DNA of 6,570 bases from Thermoplasmata archaeon. GTDB lineage: Archaea > Thermoplasmatota > Thermoplasmata > UBA184. The stretch covers positions 1 to 6,570 of the forward strand of contig JASHYU010000251.1 of assembly GCA_030042855.1 (NCBI GenBank), given 5' to 3'. Positions 5,282 to 6,570 of this stretch are shown one piece after another (position 1 is the first letter of the stretch; each line of letters begins with the position of its first letter). The translations under genes were made by a program, and so were the position numbers. The notes beneath the pieces are model-generated. The model was given only the letters and a program-made list of their open reading frames with translations, ran no database searches and was not told the DNA's origin.

Positions 5282-5785
5282 ATGACCGAGCGACATGGGA
5301 CGCCGCGACGGGTGCGCTTCAAGGTTGATTTCGAGCGCTGCCCGGTCGAGGCGAGCCTGGGGGTGCTGGGTCGGAAATGGGCCATGCTCGTCCTCCGCGA
5401 CATCGGTCTCTTCCGGGCCCAGCGGTTCAACGAGATCCTCCGGGCGACCCCGGGGCTTTCGAAGCGGGCGCTCTCGATTCGGCTCCACGAGCTGGAGCGC
5501 GAGGGGTTCATCCGCCGCGCCGAGCACGAGCCGAAGTTCGTGCGCTGGGAGCTCACCCGGAAGGGACGCGACGTCCTGCCCGTCCTCATGACGCTCGTGC
5601 AGTTCGGAGCCAAGTGGCACGCCGACCGGGTGTTCGCCGACGGCCGTTCCCGACCGCTCACGGAGATCTTTGACGAGGCGTACATCCAGCGGATCCTCGA
5701 GGTGCCGCGTCGGATCCCCGAACCGGCAAGCGTCCTGGGGCCCCGGATCACGGCCGTGTCTGCGCCGGCGAGCGCCCCCACCTAG
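5282..5785 (+). CDS. HxlR-family winged-helix transcriptional regulator
   Basis: This 167-residue protein is a dimeric DNA-binding regulator of the HxlR (MarR-like) family. The hallmark opening is present: CPVEASLGVLGRKWAMLVLRDI (Cys20 to Ile41), with the conserved Cys-Pro that acts as a redox or electrophile sensor in some characterised members, and the invariant Lys-Trp (32-33). RFNEIL (48-53) starts the helix-turn-helix, and PGLSKRALSIRLHELEREGFI (57-77) covers the recognition helix and the following helix. VRWELTRKG (87-95) is the wing, and DVLPVLMTLVQFGAKW (97-112) is the dimerisation helix. The C-terminal tail after about residue 120 is longer than the minimal family length and Pro-rich near its end. 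ATG 5282 was preferred to the in-frame ATG at 5249, because 5249 overlaps the TATA-like island and AGGA precedes 5282 by five nt. It is divergent from the MoaD-like/BNR genes. The signal it senses is unknown. Confidence 0.93.
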   Translation: MTERHGTPRRVRFKVDFERCPVEASLGVLGRKWAMLVLRDIGLFRAQRFNEILRATPGLSKRALSIRLHELEREGFIRRAEHEPKFVRWELTRKGRDVLPVLMTLVQFGAKWHADRVFADGRSRPLTEIFDEAYIQRILEVPRRIPEPASVLGPRITAVSAPASAPT

Positions 5786-5795
5786 GGGAGGGGGT

Positions 5796-5818
5796 CGCCC
5801 CCCGACGCGCGGGGGGCG
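5796..5818 (+). terminator. GC-only hairpin just after the HxlR gene, possible terminator
   Basis: CGCCCCCCG (5796-5804) pairs perfectly with CGGGGGGCG (5810-5818) around ACGCG, starting 11 nt after the stop codon. A second possible stem, CCCCC (5775-5779) with GGGGG (5790-5794), overlaps the stop codon and competes for the same runs. No T-tract follows, and archaeal terminators rely mainly on T-runs, so termination here is uncertain. The rest of the gap up to 6009 holds only a short palindrome, GAACGTTC (5874-5881). Confidence 0.3.
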
Positions 5819-5998
5819 CGCCGAGGGCTGCACGCGAGGCCTGTCGGCCCGCATGTTCAAGTACGGAGACTTCGAACGTTCCCGGTCGTGCGCGCCCCGA
5901 TCGAGCGCGGCGACGGGCCCAGAATGGGTCACGAGCCCGTGGGCCGGCGCAGCGCGGGGACCCCGGAGGCGGAGCGGTCCCGGTAAGGGCGATCCCGC

Positions 5999-6004
5999 GG
6001 AGGT
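5999..6004 (+). promoter_or_regulatory. Shine-Dalgarno deciding the GTG start at 6010
   Basis: GGAGGT lies six nt before GTG 6010, an ideal spacing. The competing in-frame GTGs at 6037 and 6043 lack an equally placed site. No A/T-rich promoter was seen in the preceding 150 nt, so the gene may be read through from the HxlR gene. Confidence 0.5.
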
Positions 6005-6009
6005 CGACG

Positions 6010-6570
6010 GTGGAGTGGAGAGAGCGGCCGTCCGACGTGGCCGTGCACACGAACCCCGGGGAGCCACCCGAGGACCTCGCTCGGGCCCAGCTCTGGATCG
6101 GGGATCTCGATGAGATCCTCGTCGGCGCTCGCGTGGAGCTCCTCTCGCTCGACGAGCGCGAACGGGCCCGCCGGTGCGCCGAACCCGAGGAGCGCCACCG
6201 GTTCCTCGCCTCCTGCCTGTTCATGCGCGACGTGATGGGTCGGGTCACGGGCCTGCCGCCGGAGTCGCTCCGGTTCGTGGAAGGCGACTCGGGACGCCCC
6301 GAGCTGGCCCCCGATCCCCTGCCGGCGGAGGCGGCCCGGCGGATCCGGTTCGGTCTCTCGCGCTCGGATCGGGCGCTGGTCCTGGGACTCGCGGTCGGCC
6401 GGGACGTCGGGGTCGGGCTCGAGGTCGTCCGACCGATCGACGAGCTCGTCCGGATCGCCGAGGCCCAGTTCCCGGAGGCCGAGGTCGCCCGGCTCAAGGC
6501 GCTCCCCGAACGGGAGTTCGTCCTCGAGTTCTGCCGATTGTGGGCGCGGCGCGAGGCGATCGCGAACCTC
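6010..6570 (+). CDS. 4'-phosphopantetheinyl transferase-fold protein with degenerate active site, C-terminus missing
   Basis: The first 187 residues are present and the frame is open to the right edge. The architecture is that of Sfp-type transferases, which move phosphopantetheine from CoA onto carrier proteins: an N-terminal LSLDERERARRCAEPEERHRF-like segment (45-65), a helix leading to RFVEGDSGRPEL (88-99, normally yGKP), RFGLSRSD (113-120, normally FNxSHS), VGVGLEVVRP (133-142, normally GVDxExxRP) and FCRLWARREAIANL (174-187, normally WxxKEAxxKA). Several functional residues differ: the metal-binding Asp is Gly136, the His of SHS is Arg118, and the Lys after the KE helix start is Asn186. 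Glu138 and Glu182 remain. Start GTG 6010 has GGAGGT six nt upstream (5999-6004); later in-frame GTGs lie at 6037 and 6043. It may be a divergent enzyme or a non-catalytic homologue. No carrier protein is visible in the window. Confidence 0.78.
   Translation, partial: MEWRERPSDVAVHTNPGEPPEDLARAQLWIGDLDEILVGARVELLSLDERERARRCAEPEERHRFLASCLFMRDVMGRVTGLPPESLRFVEGDSGRPELAPDPLPAEAARRIRFGLSRSDRALVLGLAVGRDVGVGLEVVRPIDELVRIAEAQFPEAEVARLKALPEREFVLEFCRLWARREAIANL

Overview
The window is a GC-rich stretch that reads most naturally as a high-GC archaeon, probably a Thermoplasmatota-like lineage known mainly from metagenomes. This rests on three things. TATA-like A/T islands in otherwise GC-rich DNA lie about 30-40 nt upstream of several starts. 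There is an exported protein of the 'AYDxxxxxxxLFGG...DTWxF...GxWT' kelch type. There is an HxlR regulator of a style common in archaea. The taxonomic call is inference; a GC-rich bacterium is not excluded.

Layout. Positions 1-1062 (minus) hold the N-terminal 354 residues of a membrane-anchored or secreted kelch beta-propeller protein whose C-terminus runs off the left edge. Positions 1063-1749 form a long intergenic region with two hairpin-forming repeats (1178-1215 and 1219-1241), one weak small ORF (1232-1477, minus), and a candidate operator plus TATA box just ahead of the next gene. Positions 1750-3474 (plus) encode a complete MaeA-type malic enzyme. After a 46-nt convergent gap with no clear terminator comes a minus-strand two-gene unit: a MoaD/ThiS-like beta-grasp protein ending in Gly-Gly (4663-4971), then, 11 nt downstream, a cytoplasmic BNR/Asp-box beta-propeller protein (3521-4651). 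A divergent A/T-rich promoter island near 5239-5252 separates this side from a plus-strand HxlR-family transcription regulator (5282-5785). That gene is followed by a GC-only hairpin and then by a right-truncated gene for a protein with the 4'-phosphopantetheinyl transferase fold (6010-6570).

How they work together. The malic enzyme is a stand-alone central-metabolism gene (malate to pyruvate plus CO2). The MoaD-like/BNR pair looks like one operon of a sulfur-carrier or ubiquitin-like protein with a propeller partner, possibly controlled by the divergent HxlR protein. The most unusual items are the phosphopantetheinyl transferase, which has lost several residues normally essential for catalysis, and the poorly characterised MoaD-like/BNR pair. 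No CRISPR array, insertion sequence, rRNA or tRNA was seen.
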